Origin: Lachnospiraceae bacterium
GTDB taxonomy: Bacteria; Bacillota; Clostridia; Lachnospirales; Lachnospiraceae
DNA length: 64,000 nt
NCBI GenBank assembly: GCA_017618075.1
Contig: JAFZUY010000028.1
Location: forward strand, 34,330 to 98,329
Reading direction: 5' to 3'
In this document: positions 1 through 9,259 of the stretch, in pieces
How positions within the stretch are numbered: the first letter of the stretch is position 1
Layout: each line of letters begins with the position of its first letter
Program-made: the position numbers and the translations under genes
Notes under the pieces: generated by a model
What the model was told of the DNA's origin: nothing
The model's input: the letters and a program-made list of their open reading frames with translations, nothing else
Database searches by the model: none

Positions 1-11
1 AAAAGATAATT

Positions 12-911
12 ATGGCACTTTCTAAGAAAACAATTAATTGGTTAAACGAATTTAATATTTCTCTTAAGGGTAAAAACGTTTTAGTTACAGGGTCGAACAG
101 CGGAGTCGGTTTAAAAACTATTGAGACTTCATTGTATCTTGGCGCTCATGTAATTATGTCGTGTCGTAATTATGAAAAGGCATTAAATGCAAAGACTAAT
201 CTTTTACAGGATTATCCTGATGCGAAGATTGATATTATGCAGATTGATCTGTCGGATTTTTCTTCAATTGATGAGTTTGCGAATAATATAATCGACAATA
301 AAATCGATATCGACATCTTTGTAAATAATGCAGGTACTTTTCATAAAAGATGCGTAACAAAAGACGGATTTGAAAATGTAATCGGAACGAATTATTTCGG
401 TGTATACAGACTGTCGGAAAAGATAATTCCGTATCTTAAAACTTTGCCGCATAAAGTTTATTATTTTAATACAATTTCTGTTGTGCATAAGCTTGTGAAA
501 ATTGATTACAAAGACTTTTATTGTAATAAACATTATGAGCATTTTAATGTTTATGCGAAGTCAAAACTATGCCTTGCAAAGTATTCATATGATTTGGCGA
601 AGAAACTTGAAGATACAAATGTATGTGTATATATGATTCATCCGGGAATAAGTGTTACTCCGCTTGGAGCGAATGCGTTTGGAAGTGTGATAAGCAAACT
701 TGCGAATGCTTTACGAGGTGTATTCAATTCTCCGGAAAAATCATCGTTGGCAATGGTTTATTCTTTATCAAAAGATTTGCCCGCAGGTTCAATTGCAGGA
801 CCTTCGTTTTTAGAGGTGTGGGGTTATCCGAAATCGGGTAAAATCAGAAGATGTGTTAAAGAAGGGGCAGAAGAACTGATTGCTTTCACGGAATCGGAAT
901 TGAGACGCTGA
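12..911 (+). CDS. Short-chain dehydrogenase/reductase family protein
   Basis: A 299-residue NAD(P)-dependent oxidoreductase of the SDR superfamily. The Rossmann nucleotide-binding motif TGSNSGVG is near residue 26, the NNAG motif follows near residue 105, and the catalytic Tyr-Lys pair is the YAKSK segment near residue 182. The N-terminal arrangement (short helix, then LKGKNVLVTG) and the 'HPG' after the active site resemble retinol dehydrogenase/WW-oxidoreductase-like SDRs rather than the shorter FabG type. The substrate cannot be told from sequence. The start is close to the window edge, so promoter and upstream neighbours are not visible. The next gene begins 160 bp downstream and is unrelated. 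Confidence 0.85.
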   Translation: MALSKKTINWLNEFNISLKGKNVLVTGSNSGVGLKTIETSLYLGAHVIMSCRNYEKALNAKTNLLQDYPDAKIDIMQIDLSDFSSIDEFANNIIDNKIDIDIFVNNAGTFHKRCVTKDGFENVIGTNYFGVYRLSEKIIPYLKTLPHKVYYFNTISVVHKLVKIDYKDFYCNKHYEHFNVYAKSKLCLAKYSYDLAKKLEDTNVCVYMIHPGISVTPLGANAFGSVISKLANALRGVFNSPEKSSLAMVYSLSKDLPAGSIAGPSFLEVWGYPKSGKIRRCVKEGAEELIAFTESELRR

Positions 912-1072
912 TTCTTTTATGGTTTATAAAATTTTTATAAAAGCCCTTTTATTTTACACGAAAAACAAACATAATGTTATAGACGAATATTCATTTTTCC
1001 CCTTTAACTATAGTATTATTGAAACGTAGAGGGATTAATATAGATTTAGGGATTTGTTAAAAGGGGAATAAT

Positions 1073-1591
1073 ATGAAGAACAAGGGGTTTTCACTTGTAG
1101 AGTTGATTATTGTAATTGCCATAATGGCAATTCTCGTAGGAGTTATGGCTCCTATGCTTATCAGGTATATTGAGAAGACTAATGTTTCTTCCGATGTGCA
1201 ATTATGCGACACCATTAAGGAAGCTGTAAATATAGCACGAAGTGATCCGGATATTTTGGATGATGATGACAGTGCTGCGCAGATTGCTTTTTTGGAAGAT
1301 GGTAGTTTATACAGTATTGCATATTTCACTCAGCAGACAGATTTTACTGATGCTGCATGTGATATACTTGGTGCGGACATTATCGGTGTTTCGGCTTCCG
1401 AAAATGTACTTAATTCCAGAAGTTTAATGAAATCCAGAGTTGCAAGACAAAGCGGCGTCATTATGATGCAGATGCAGGGTAACAGTCTTTATGTATGGAT
1501 TGACCACAGCGACAAAGAAGGCGGCAGCGATGACAATACTTGCAACAGTTATGCCAACCTGGAAACTTCCGGAGTTATATTTGTAAACTGA
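1073..1591 (+). CDS. Type IV pilin-like protein with prepilin N-terminus
   Basis: A 172-residue protein with a classical class III (prepilin) signal: MKNKG then FSLVELIIVIAIMAIL. A PilD-type peptidase would cut after Gly5, leaving Phe at +1 and the conserved Glu at +5, followed by a hydrophobic helix of about 20 residues. The rest is a polar globular domain with many Asp residues and no recognisable fold. No pilus ATPase, platform protein or prepilin peptidase is present in the window, so this is a solitary pilin or pseudopilin. The ribosome site AAGGGGAA precedes the ATG closely. Function as a pilus or secretion pseudopilus subunit is inferred from the N-terminus only. Confidence 0.75.
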   Translation: MKNKGFSLVELIIVIAIMAILVGVMAPMLIRYIEKTNVSSDVQLCDTIKEAVNIARSDPDILDDDDSAAQIAFLEDGSLYSIAYFTQQTDFTDAACDILGADIIGVSASENVLNSRSLMKSRVARQSGVIMMQMQGNSLYVWIDHSDKEGGSDDNTCNSYANLETSGVIFVN

Positions 1592-1642
1592 TAAAAATTT
1601 TTCTTTAAAATTTTTATACAAAACAACCCTTTCAATGATATG

Positions 1643-1685
1643 AAAAAAGGCTTCAAATTGTTATAATAACGTTGAAGTCTTTTTT
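1643..1685 (+). terminator. Intrinsic terminator after the pilin-like gene
   Basis: Inverted repeat AAAAAAGGCTTCAA / TTGAAGTCTTTTTT with an inner GTTA/TAAC pairing, ending in a T-run. It lies between the pilin-like gene and the alkD-like gene and separates their transcription. Confidence 0.75.
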
Positions 1686-1706
1686 CGTTTTAAAGGAGAT
1701 ATTAAT

Positions 1707-2378
1707 ATGAGCGTATACGAAGAACTTTGCAAATATAAGGATGATAAATATAGGGATTTTCAAAGCAATCTGGTTCCGAATATTTCTAAGGATGTAATCC
1801 TTGGTGTAAGAACTCCCGATATGCGTAAAATCGCAAAAGAAATGTTTAATACCGACGAAGGAAAGAAGTTTTTAAAAAAGATCCCGCATAAATACTACGA
1901 AGAAAATCTGGTTCATTTTTTTATGATTGCAATGATAAAAGATTTTGACGAATGCGTAAAAGAAACAGAACGATTCTTACCATATATTGACTGCTGGCCC
2001 GTATGCGATCAGTCTTCCCCGAAAGCCTTTAAAAAGAAACACGATGAACTGCTTCCGCTCATAAAAAAATGGATTGCTTCCGACCATGTTTATACTTCGA
2101 GATTTGGTATGAGAATGCTGATGAATGAGTTTTTGGGAGAAGATTTTAAGCCCGAATATTTAAAGTGGGTTGCTTCAAAAAAAGGCGAAGATTATTACCT
2201 GAAAATGATGATTGCCTGGTATTTTGCAACTGCTTTGGCTAAACAGTATGATGCCACGATTCCTTACTTTGAAAAGCATGTGCTTGATGACTGGTGTCAT
2301 AAAAAAGCAATTCAGAAAGCGGTTGAAAGTTTCCGCGTGACTGATGAGCATAAAGAGTATTTAAAATCTTTAAGATAA
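1707..2378 (+). CDS. DNA alkylation repair protein (AlkD-like HEAT repeat)
   Basis: A 223-residue all-helical protein of the AlkC/AlkD DNA glycosylase superfamily, which removes alkylated bases through HEAT-like repeats. The stretch GVRTPDMRKIAKEM near residue 31 and the later WPVCDQ and FGMRMLMNEF segments are typical of the DNA-alkylation-repair family in Firmicutes. Length matches the family (about 220-230). A strong AAAGGAG site precedes the ATG, and a terminator isolates it from the gene before. Some members of this family lack the catalytic Asp and act as DNA binders, so glycosylase activity is inferred and not shown. Confidence 0.85.
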   Translation: MSVYEELCKYKDDKYRDFQSNLVPNISKDVILGVRTPDMRKIAKEMFNTDEGKKFLKKIPHKYYEENLVHFFMIAMIKDFDECVKETERFLPYIDCWPVCDQSSPKAFKKKHDELLPLIKKWIASDHVYTSRFGMRMLMNEFLGEDFKPEYLKWVASKKGEDYYLKMMIAWYFATALAKQYDATIPYFEKHVLDDWCHKKAIQKAVESFRVTDEHKEYLKSLR

Positions 2379-2459
2379 CGTTTAATGTATTTCTTTGAAA
2401 AATAGCGATTTTTATGGTAAAATAACTATGTATGTGCTAAGGAAAGAGATACATAATAA

Positions 2460-3254
2460 ATGAGCGATTTTAAAAAGAACAGAAATTTAATCTGGGAACT
2501 TTCAAAGAACGACTTTAAGAAAAGGTATGCAGGCAGCTCACTCGGAAGAGTATGGGCTTTTGTTCAGCCTATTGTTACAGTTGTTCTTTATTATTTTGTT
2601 TTTGGAGTTGTTTTACCCGGCAGAGCTCCTTATGACAGTGAAGTGCCTTACGTTATATGGCTTACAGCAGGACTTGTTCCGTGGTTCTTCTTTAACGAAG
2701 CTGTTACAACAGGCGCCAACGTAATGAACGAATACAATTATCTCGTAAAAAAGGTTGTATTTAAGGTTGGCATCTTACCGTTTATTAAAACAATTTCCGC
2801 AACATTTATCCATATATTCTTTATTTTTGTTCTGCTTGTAATGTATTTCTTTTATGGTTTTAAACCGAGCCTGCAGATAATAGAGCTTTTATATTATTCG
2901 TTCTGCCTCTTTATGATGGCGCTTGCGATTACATATATAACCAGTGCCGTAACAGTATTCTTCAAGGATCTCATTCAGATAATCAATATCCTTCTGATGG
3001 TAGGAATGTGGGGGACACCGATACTCTGGCACATAAGTATGGTTGAGGAAAAAGCACCTGCGCTTGTACCTTTCTTCAGATTCAATCCTATCAACTACAT
3101 CGTTGAAGGCTACAGAAGCGCTTTGTTTGAAGGCATATGGGTGCATGAGAGATGGCTTGATACACTTGTTTTCTGGGGTATTGTAGCAATACTTTTTGCG
3201 CTTGGTGCATATGTATTTAAGAAATTAAGACCGTTGTTTGCGGATGTTTTATAA
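2460..3254 (+). CDS. ABC-2 type polysaccharide export permease (Wzm/TagG-like)
   Basis: A 264-residue membrane protein with about six hydrophobic segments, of the ABC-2 permease family that exports undecaprenyl-linked polysaccharide or teichoic acid. The N-terminal WELSKNDFKKRYAGSSLG segment is the conserved amphipathic 'gate' helix of this family, followed by the FVQPIVTVVLYYFVFG membrane helix. Its ATPase partner starts 18 bp downstream, and a surface-glycan modifying gene follows, so the three probably form one operon that makes and exports a cell-surface glycan. The exported polymer is unknown. Confidence 0.88.
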   Translation: MSDFKKNRNLIWELSKNDFKKRYAGSSLGRVWAFVQPIVTVVLYYFVFGVVLPGRAPYDSEVPYVIWLTAGLVPWFFFNEAVTTGANVMNEYNYLVKKVVFKVGILPFIKTISATFIHIFFIFVLLVMYFFYGFKPSLQIIELLYYSFCLFMMALAITYITSAVTVFFKDLIQIINILLMVGMWGTPILWHISMVEEKAPALVPFFRFNPINYIVEGYRSALFEGIWVHERWLDTLVFWGIVAILFALGAYVFKKLRPLFADVL

Positions 3255-3272
3255 AGTTTGGATTAAACGATT

Positions 3273-4526
3273 ATGAGTGAAAACGAAATCATAAAAGAGA
3301 ATAAAGAAGTTGCAATCGAAGTTAAGAATGTAACCAAGATTTACAGCCTTTACAAGCGCCCTTCGGACAGACTGATTGATACCTTTCACTTGATGCCATG
3401 GAAGAAATATCCTAAGAACAAAGCACTTAAGGATGTATCTTTTACGGTCGAAAAGGGTGAGACTGTAGGTATTATCGGAACGAACGGTTCAGGTAAATCG
3501 ACTGTTCTTAAAATAATCACAGGCGTTCTGACTCCCACCAAAGGTAAGGCTAAGGTTAAAGGCCGTATTTCTGCGCTGCTTGAACTCGGTGCAGGTTTTA
3601 ATGCAGAATATACCGGAGTTGAAAATGTTTATTTAAACGGCACTATGATGGGCCTTACCAGGGAAGAGATTGATAAAAAACTCCCTGAGATTCTTGATTT
3701 CGCAGATATCGGAGAATATGTTTATTCACCCGTTAAGACTTATTCGTCAGGTATGTTTGTGCGTCTTGCATTTGCAGTTGCGATAAATATCGATCCTGAG
3801 ATATTGATTGTAGACGAAGCGCTGTCTGTAGGTGATGTATTTTTCCAGGCAAAATGCTACCGCAAATTCGAAGAATTTAAAAAACAGGGCAAGACAATTC
3901 TTTTTGTATCGCATGATTTATCAAGTATTGCAAAGTACTGCGACAGAGTAATTCTTTTAAACAAGGGCGACAAGCTTGGAGAAGGTTCACCTAAGGAAAT
4001 GATAGACCTTTACAAGCAGGTTTTAGTCGGTCAGTACAAGGATGAAAATAACAGCGAAGTAAAAGAAGGCCTTAATACCGATACACTTGAATACGGCTCT
4101 AAAAAGGCTAAATATACAGACTGTAAAATAATCGACAGTAACGGTAAAAACAACAATGTTATCCTAAAAGGTTCTTCTTTTAAGATTGTAATGGATGCCG
4201 AAATATACGAAGACCTTGAAGCTCCTATATTTGCATTTACATTTAAAAACGTGCAGGGTACAGAGATTACAGGCACCAATACAATGATTGAAAAGTCGAT
4301 AACCGAAGGATTAAAGGGCGGGACGAAACTTACGATTGAGTTTACGCAGGACATGAATCTTCAGGGCGGTGAGTATCTTTTATCACTCGGACTTACGGGA
4401 TTTGAAAAAGGCGAATTCACCGTATATCACAGACTGTACGACTGCATAAATGTTACTGTTGTATCTGACAAGGATTCGGTCGGATATTACGATATGAACT
4501 CGAAGGTTAACATAACATATCGTTAA
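3273..4526 (+). CDS. ABC transporter ATP-binding protein (Wzt/TagH-like)
   Basis: A 417-residue ATPase that powers the adjacent permease. Residues 1-250 form the nucleotide-binding domain, with Walker A GTNGSGKST near residue 72, a degenerate signature YSSGMFVRLAFA, Walker B EILIVDEALSVGD and the H-loop VSHDL. The signature and spacing are characteristic of polysaccharide/teichoate exporters (Wzt, TagH). Residues from about 270 to the end form a beta-rich extension like the Wzt C-terminal domain, which in O-antigen systems recognises the modified glycan terminus. This suggests that substrate recognition depends on a terminal modification, perhaps made by the methyltransferase encoded next. 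Confidence 0.9.
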   Translation: MSENEIIKENKEVAIEVKNVTKIYSLYKRPSDRLIDTFHLMPWKKYPKNKALKDVSFTVEKGETVGIIGTNGSGKSTVLKIITGVLTPTKGKAKVKGRISALLELGAGFNAEYTGVENVYLNGTMMGLTREEIDKKLPEILDFADIGEYVYSPVKTYSSGMFVRLAFAVAINIDPEILIVDEALSVGDVFFQAKCYRKFEEFKKQGKTILFVSHDLSSIAKYCDRVILLNKGDKLGEGSPKEMIDLYKQVLVGQYKDENNSEVKEGLNTDTLEYGSKKAKYTDCKIIDSNGKNNNVILKGSSFKIVMDAEIYEDLEAPIFAFTFKNVQGTEITGTNTMIEKSITEGLKGGTKLTIEFTQDMNLQGGEYLLSLGLTGFEKGEFTVYHRLYDCINVTVVSDKDSVGYYDMNSKVNITYR

Positions 4527-4605
4527 TATAGATAACATAATTAGTTTACATAAATTTTGAACACACATTTTACTTGAATAATTCACAAAAAAAGGTTTAC
4601 ATAAA

Positions 4606-6591
4606 ATGAGCAATATTAAAATCGGAAAAGTAAATATAGACTTAATGCATTATTCCGGAAAAGATATTTATTCCGAAGGTGAGATAGAAGACAAGCTCTT
4701 AAAAGTTGCGGAAGAAAAGACTTCAAAGGACTTCAGAAAAGTTATTGAAGAGAGCGAGAGCTGGTCTTATCTTTATCATCTTTCCAAAGAAAGAGAGAAT
4801 ATTGTTTCATGGCTGCCGATTTCAAAAAGCGATAAAGTGCTTGATGTCGGTGCGGGTCCCGGTGCAATTGCCGGAGAGTTATGTAAACTTGCTGCAAGCG
4901 TAGACTGTATTGATTTATCTTTGAAGAGAAGTAAAATCAACGCCAACAGAAATAAAGAGTGCGATAATCTTTCGATTAAAGTCGGAAACTTTACGGATAT
5001 TGAGCCCGATCTTGATAATGATTATGACTGGATAATGTTAATCGGTGTTTTTGAATATGCGATTTCATATATCGGCTCCGAAACGCCTTTTGAAGATTTC
5101 TTAAAGATTTTAAAGAAACATTTAAAGAAAGACGGCCGTATTGTTATTGCTATCGAAAACAGACTCGGACTTAAATACTTTGCAGGATGCAAAGAAGATC
5201 ATACCTGTGAGTTTTTCGATGGAATAGAGAATTATAAAACAGACAGCCATGTCAGAACTTTTACGAAGAAAGGCCTTGAGAATATTTTCAAAAAGGTCAA
5301 CATAACTAATTATCATTTTTATTATCCTTTTCCTGATTACAAGCTTCCAAATGCGATTTATTCCGACAAGAGGCTTCCTTTATGCGGAGAATTAAAAGAC
5401 AATATCCGAAACTTCGATCAGGACAGACTCCTTCTTTTTGATGAAACCAAAGCATATGACGGTCTGATAGAAGACGGCATGTTTGAAGAGTTTTCTAATT
5501 CCTTTGAAGTAATATTAGGTCCCGATGTAAATGTCTCCTATGCGAAATATTCCATGGACCGTGATGACAAATACTGTATTAAAACTAAGATTTTTGAAGA
5601 AAACGGTATCAAAAAAGTCGAGAAATCCTGCGTTTACGAAGCAGGAAAGGAACATATTGCCGATATAAAGAGGGCAATGGAAGAATTAAGAAAAAGGTAT
5701 TTCGGAAGCGATTTGGATATTAACGAAATCCTTCAATATGATGAAAAAGAAGGCCGTCTGGTATTTGAATTCATCGAAGGCAAAACACTCGATGTTCTGA
5801 TTGACGAATGCATTCAAAATAACGACAAGGAAGGCTTTGATAGGCTGTTTGAAAACTATAAGTTTTTCATTTCCTTTAACGAAGAATATCCTGTATTCAA
5901 CAATGATTTTATCTTTTCGAATATTATCGTAAATGATGCCGGCTGGCATTTAATCGATTATGAATGGGTAACCTTTGAAAAAGGTAATTCAAAGGATGCG
6001 TTAAACAGAGCTTTAAACAATTATCTTTTGGCAGGTGATTTCAGAAAGAAGATAAAAGAGTGGGTTGATTTTGACAGCGATTTTAATGATGACAAGTTCA
6101 TAAAAGAAAAGGTACTAAGCAAAAACAAAGCTCTTTCGACCATAAGACATGATATCGGCAAAGGAGTGTACGATCTTAAATACCTTACTGACAGAATTGC
6201 TGCGTTTGATATTAAGTTCCAGATTTATGAAGATTACGGTGAAGGATTCAGAGAAGAAAATTCTTATTTCTTAGGTGAATTTAAAAAGCATGGCCCCAAT
6301 ATGCTTTTAGACATTTTGATTAAAGACGGACTCAAAAACTTAAGAGTTGATCCGGGAGATAAGCCCTTAAGATTTTATGTAAACCATATTTATTTAAACG
6401 ATGAAGAAGTGACCGACAAATTAATCGGTATCAACAAAAACGGATGTATGGATATTCGCTCCTGTGTTCAGGTGAACAATACATTTACTTTTAAGAAAGC
6501 GGATCCTCATTTCAAGCTTCCTTTAAAGGGTCTTGATGCTAAAGAGGGAGATGTTTTAAAGATTGACTGCAGGGCAGAATATATTTATTAA
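4606..6591 (+). CDS. SAM-dependent methyltransferase fused to kinase-like domain
   Basis: A 661-residue soluble protein. Residues about 60-260 form a class I methyltransferase, with the SAM-binding motif VLDVGAGPGAIAGEL near residue 78, an acidic DCIDLS strand end, and WIMLIGVFEYA as post-I region. Residues about 290-500 look like a protein-kinase/APH-type fold: VFEFIEGKTLDVL resembles a hinge, NNDFIFSNIIV a catalytic loop and HLIDYEWV a DFG-like metal site. Position directly after the Wzm/Wzt pair suggests a role like WbdD, where methylation and phosphorylation cap the glycan chain and the Wzt C-domain reads the cap. That role is an inference; the methyltransferase call is firm, the kinase call moderate. 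Confidence 0.75.
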   Translation: MSNIKIGKVNIDLMHYSGKDIYSEGEIEDKLLKVAEEKTSKDFRKVIEESESWSYLYHLSKERENIVSWLPISKSDKVLDVGAGPGAIAGELCKLAASVDCIDLSLKRSKINANRNKECDNLSIKVGNFTDIEPDLDNDYDWIMLIGVFEYAISYIGSETPFEDFLKILKKHLKKDGRIVIAIENRLGLKYFAGCKEDHTCEFFDGIENYKTDSHVRTFTKKGLENIFKKVNITNYHFYYPFPDYKLPNAIYSDKRLPLCGELKDNIRNFDQDRLLLFDETKAYDGLIEDGMFEEFSNSFEVILGPDVNVSYAKYSMDRDDKYCIKTKIFEENGIKKVEKSCVYEAGKEHIADIKRAMEELRKRYFGSDLDINEILQYDEKEGRLVFEFIEGKTLDVLIDECIQNNDKEGFDRLFENYKFFISFNEEYPVFNNDFIFSNIIVNDAGWHLIDYEWVTFEKGNSKDALNRALNNYLLAGDFRKKIKEWVDFDSDFNDDKFIKEKVLSKNKALSTIRHDIGKGVYDLKYLTDRIAAFDIKFQIYEDYGEGFREENSYFLGEFKKHGPNMLLDILIKDGLKNLRVDPGDKPLRFYVNHIYLNDEEVTDKLIGINKNGCMDIRSCVQVNNTFTFKKADPHFKLPLKGLDAKEGDVLKIDCRAEYIY

Positions 6592-6603
6592 GAGATTGAA
6601 ATC

Positions 6604-7641
6604 ATGATTATTTTAAGTATTCTTCAGTGCATCCTGTACTTGCTGATAATTCCTTTCAGTCTGGGAACTATATTTTCAAGTCAGTTTGATGAAAAATACA
6701 ATACTGTAGGAAATACTCTGGTATTCGGCTTTATTAGTGAACTTGCCGTATTTCAGGTTCTTTTTCTTTTGTTTTACAAACTCGACAGGACGCTTACAGA
6801 GCTTACATGGGTTTCGTCCGTTATTCTTGTTTTAACATCCCTGTTTTTCTTAATTTTATTCATTGTTCGTAAAGGATACAAAAAAATCAAACTTCCCAAA
6901 TTTGATTTGGGGTTTGGTGTTTTTGCTTTGTTTACTGTTTATATGATTGTGATGAGAAATCTACAGGGCGTAAATGACGGCGACGATGCTTTTGTAATCG
7001 GTAATGCGCTTACAACATATACAAACGATGTTTTTTACAAAGTTGATTATTACACAGGCTTTACGATTGCAAGCAACTCTTTTAAAAGACATCTTTTGGC
7101 ATCTAATCCTTTGTTTATAGCATATCTGGCAAAGGTAACTTTTATACATCCGGCTATTCTTGCGCACAGGATACTCGGAAGCTTTTATCTTTTGCTTCAC
7201 AATGCTGTGATTTACAATATTTCGATGCTTCTTTTTGACAAGGAAAAGATTAAATACAGAAGCCTTTTTGCTTCATTTGTATCGCTTTTGACAATATGGG
7301 ACTTTCATTCGTATCTTACAGATTCGACATTTATTCTGTCACGTACATGGCAGGGCAAAGCAATGTTCTGTGCGCTTGGAATTCCTCTTGCGATTCTTCT
7401 TTTGCTAATGATAGGAGAGTGCAAGGGAAAGAACAATATGCTGTTTGCAGCAGCTGTTGTACTTGCAGTTTCTTGTATAGCGATGACTCCTGCGAGCATA
7501 TATCTTTTGACACTTTTCTTTGTGGCAGGATGCATATGCGTTGCCTTTGCAGTTAAAAAGGTTTTAGTGGTTATAAAAGCTTTGCCGATGGCGCTTTCGA
7601 TGGCGATTATTGCAGGGTTGTATATACTTTACCTAAAGTGA
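6604..7641 (+). pseudogene. 5' part of disrupted multispanning membrane protein (DUF6077-like)
   Basis: A 345-residue N-terminal piece of a polytopic membrane protein with roughly eight hydrophobic helices. It ends at TGA 7639-7641 inside what looks like a transmembrane helix (AGLYILYLK). Reading through the TGA gives further hydrophobic residues, and a second ORF starting at 7694 in the +1 frame continues as the missing C-terminal part. Together they have about 620 residues, which I recall as the usual size of DUF6077 proteins of Lachnospiraceae surface-glycan loci. Either two frameshifts or a nonsense plus a frameshift are needed. A sequencing or assembly error is possible. Function unknown, probably cell-surface related given the neighbours. 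Confidence 0.6.
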
Positions 7642-7693
7642 TTTGGCAAAGTTTTGCTGCTTGGGTACGGGGTTTTAGTGTCATTTTTGGTAG

Positions 7694-8518
7694 GTGAAAA
7701 TGTTAGAGAGCGGACTTAATCCTTTGGAAATAATTAAATTATATTCCGGCAATACGACGTTCATGCTGATGTTCGCGCTTTCTTTGATGTACCTCTGGGT
7801 ATTTGAAAAAGACAAGGTAAAGAAAGCCGTGCTTGTTATTTTGTCAGTTACAATGCTCGTGCTTTTTGTGTTCCCTCTTTTCTCACATTTCTTCATGGAT
7901 AAAATGGATGAGGCGGGAACTTATTACAGATTCTTATGGCTTCTTCCGACTTCCATAGTTTCAGGTTATGCCGTATTTCATATTTTAGACAGATTTAAAA
8001 ACAGGTTCGTTCGAACCGGAGCCTTTGCGGTAGTTGTAATCTGCGTTCTGATCGGTGGTGTATTTATGTATGAATCGCCTGCCTTTTATGATTCGACGAA
8101 TGCTTATCAGATACCTCAGTGTGTAGTGGATATGTGCGATGATATGATTATCACCGAGAGAGAGTATGAGGCGGTTTTCCCCGACGAGATTTTGCAGTAC
8201 CCAAGACAATACACTACGTATATTACGATGCCTTATGGATTTGAAATGCTGCAGTTTGGTCAGGGCCAAAACGACGATATTCATTCTGAGATGGTAAAAG
8301 ACACGTTAAACGTCAAACAGCTTGCGCTTTTATGCGAAGGAAAGCATATTCATTATATCGTTATAAACAACAACAAAACACTTGACGGCAGATTCGAAGA
8401 TTACAATTACGAATTTGTGGGTGTTTACGGCGATTACAGTATGTACAAGAGTACCACGATGTTCTTTGATTCGTGGGATAAATTTGAAGAGTGGAAGGAA
8501 AAAAATGGGCAGTCCTAA
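7694..8518 (+). pseudogene. 3' part of disrupted multispanning membrane protein (DUF6077-like)
   Basis: A 274-residue C-terminal piece with three to four further membrane helices and then a soluble domain (about residues 130-274) containing segments such as ITMPYGFEMLQFGQGQNDD and HYIVINNNKTLDG. The only start is GTG 7694, directly after an in-frame TAG, and no good ribosome site precedes it, so it is unlikely to be translated efficiently by itself. It is the frame-shifted continuation of the ORF ending at 7641. Its end overlaps the start of the next gene by 14 bp, as expected for a formerly intact, translationally coupled operon gene. Confidence 0.6.
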
Positions 8519-9242
8519 GTTTAATACAAAAATATTAACCGGCTCTCTTTGCGTGAATTCACTCGAACTTCTTTCGAAACTGACGCATGTTTCAAAAAAG
8601 ACTGCGGATTCGCATCTTGAAGAAAACGAGAAAAACTGGAAAGAGTATAAGGAGCGACTAGGTTCGCGTTATATCGAAAGACAGCACGATCTCGATATGC
8701 TAAAATACGGCTCGTACAGAAAGACTCTTCAGAAAATGTTTATGGGTGAAAAGCCTTTTGTTGCCGCACGTAACAGCTGCGAGGTTATTTCCGTATACAA
8801 CGCTTTGGAAAATATGGGTGTAAAAAACGAAGACACCACTTTTCCGAGGCTTTTAAATTATTTTGAAAAAAATGCGAGTATTTTAAAAGGGTATTTCGGT
8901 ACTTCTTTTTCGGGCATCATCAGATATTTTAAAAAGAACGGTTACGATTATATTTCTTTTATGGGAAAGAAAATCACCCGAGAAAATATCGATTTTATGG
9001 AAAAGAATTTCGAGACATATATTTTTATGTCTTACAACAATACCGAAAATATCGCGGATATGATACATACCATGAGCATCACAAAAGAGGAACAGGGCTT
9101 TTTTATACACAATTCGTTCTGCAAACCGATTTACTATGATACTCTTTATGATGCTGTGGTTAAATACAATTCCGACAACGGTTTTACTTCAAGACCGATT
9201 ATTGTAATGGGCATAAAAAAGCCTGAAAAGACTGAAGATTGA
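8505..9242 (+). CDS. Papain-like/C39-fold protein, cytoplasmic
   Basis: A 245-residue protein without signal peptide. The segment ARNSCEVISVYNAL (Cys92) resembles the catalytic-cysteine helix of papain-fold C39-like proteins, and HTMSI (His188) could supply the histidine; the GFFIHNSF strand follows. A helical N-terminal region of about 80 residues precedes the domain. The start at 8505 is preferred over upstream in-frame codons because GGAAGGAA lies just before it and the upstream extension would run through the previous gene. Protease activity is not certain, since many members of this fold only bind or cleave peptides in secretion systems. It lies directly upstream of a barnase-like lipoprotein gene. 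Confidence 0.6.
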   Translation: MGSPKFNTKILTGSLCVNSLELLSKLTHVSKKTADSHLEENEKNWKEYKERLGSRYIERQHDLDMLKYGSYRKTLQKMFMGEKPFVAARNSCEVISVYNALENMGVKNEDTTFPRLLNYFEKNASILKGYFGTSFSGIIRYFKKNGYDYISFMGKKITRENIDFMEKNFETYIFMSYNNTENIADMIHTMSITKEEQGFFIHNSFCKPIYYDTLYDAVVKYNSDNGFTSRPIIVMGIKKPEKTED

Positions 9243-9259
9243 ATTTTGAGAGATTAAAT

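Noticed and set aside
7639-7641. TGA read as selenocysteine in the split membrane protein
   Set aside because: The continuing protein is in a different frame, so decoding the TGA alone does not restore it, and no convincing SECIS hairpin follows.
8382-8504. Upstream start for the papain-fold protein
   Set aside because: It overlaps 120 bp of the previous gene and has no ribosome site; 8505 has GGAAGGAA and overlaps by only 14 bp.
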